The notes beneath the pieces are model-generated. The model was not told where the DNA came from, did no database searches, and worked only from the letters and a program-made list of their open reading frames with translations. Positions 15,187-15,262 of a stretch of 15,262 bases of DNA are shown piece by piece; the stretch's first letter is position 1, and every line of letters starts with the position of its first letter. Source of the DNA: CAHJXF01 sp964657795 (GTDB lineage Bacteria; Pseudomonadota; Gammaproteobacteria; Burkholderiales; Burkholderiaceae_D); contig CAZZWS010000090.1 in the NCBI GenBank assembly GCA_964657795.1, forward strand, positions 1-15,262, written 5' to 3'. The position numbers were made by a program, and so were the translations under genes.

Positions 15187-15262
15187 CACTGGGTTCCCGC
15201 CTGCGCGGGAACGACGGGGTTGATGGTCGTGAGTCATCGGTATCCGTCGTTCCCGCGCAGGC
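15187..15262. repeat. Inverted pair of REP-like elements upstream of livH (cut by window end)
   Basis: The first copy (15187-15215) contains a perfect hairpin GTTCCCGC-CTGC-GCGGGAAC (15193-15212) flanked by CACTGG and GAC. The second copy begins at 15246 with GTCGTTCCCGCGCAGGC, the exact reverse complement of 15199-15215, and is truncated at 15262. The two face each other across a 30-base spacer, like a REP doublet. They lie just upstream of livH, so the liv promoter is probably beyond them, or the element separates livH from an upstream gene. Confidence 0.8.

Overview
The window is a high-GC stretch of bacterial chromosome. Gene content (a PEP-CTERM surface protein, a secreted ExeM/NucH-type nuclease, ornithine cyclodeaminase plus arginase, a complete liv permease/ATPase set) and REP-like GTCGTTCCCGCG/GGCGGGAACCC palindromes suggest a Pseudomonadota member, most likely Betaproteobacteria (Burkholderiales-like). 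That placement is an inference from style and content, since no rRNA or other marker is present. Ten protein-coding loci are supported. Coding density is high, the longest gene-free stretch is about 264 bases, and no tRNA, rRNA, CRISPR, phage or transposase was seen.

Layout. Positions 1-3219 (+) hold the 3' part of a large membrane protein: an ABC-2-like permease fused to a zinc M1-type peptidase. A bidirectional hairpin terminator (3246-3275) separates it from two convergent, co-directional minus-strand genes for exported proteins. These are a two-repeat PEP-CTERM protein (3305-4297) and, upstream of it in transcription, a large secreted endonuclease/exonuclease/phosphatase-fold nuclease (4347-7061). 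Next is an Lrp/AsnC-type regulator (7264-7685, minus) that appears frameshifted inside its DNA-binding region. Divergent from it is a two-gene arginine catabolic operon, ocd-arginase (7829-8917 and 8914-9897, plus, ATGA overlap). A perfect 15-bp dyad (9913-9944) fills the gap to the convergent minus-strand block. That block reads livH (15152-14259), livM (14254-13187), livG (13184-12420), livF (12423-11692) and then, after a gap carrying REP-like repeats, an NAD(P)-dependent aldehyde dehydrogenase (11427-9958).

How the genes fit together. Arginase makes ornithine and urea from arginine, and ornithine cyclodeaminase converts ornithine to proline and ammonia; an adjacent Lrp/AsnC protein is the usual kind of local regulator. 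The Liv complex imports a branched-chain or related amphipathic amino or carboxylic acid, with its binding protein not in the window, and the aldehyde dehydrogenase may act on a catabolite of that substrate. The nuclease/PEP-CTERM pair points to extracellular DNA or biofilm-matrix handling. I did not find a clearly undescribed system. The most useful leads are the broken regulator, the unanchored nuclease paired with a PEP-CTERM partner, the motif-deviant permease-peptidase fusion, and several perfect palindromes at gene ends.
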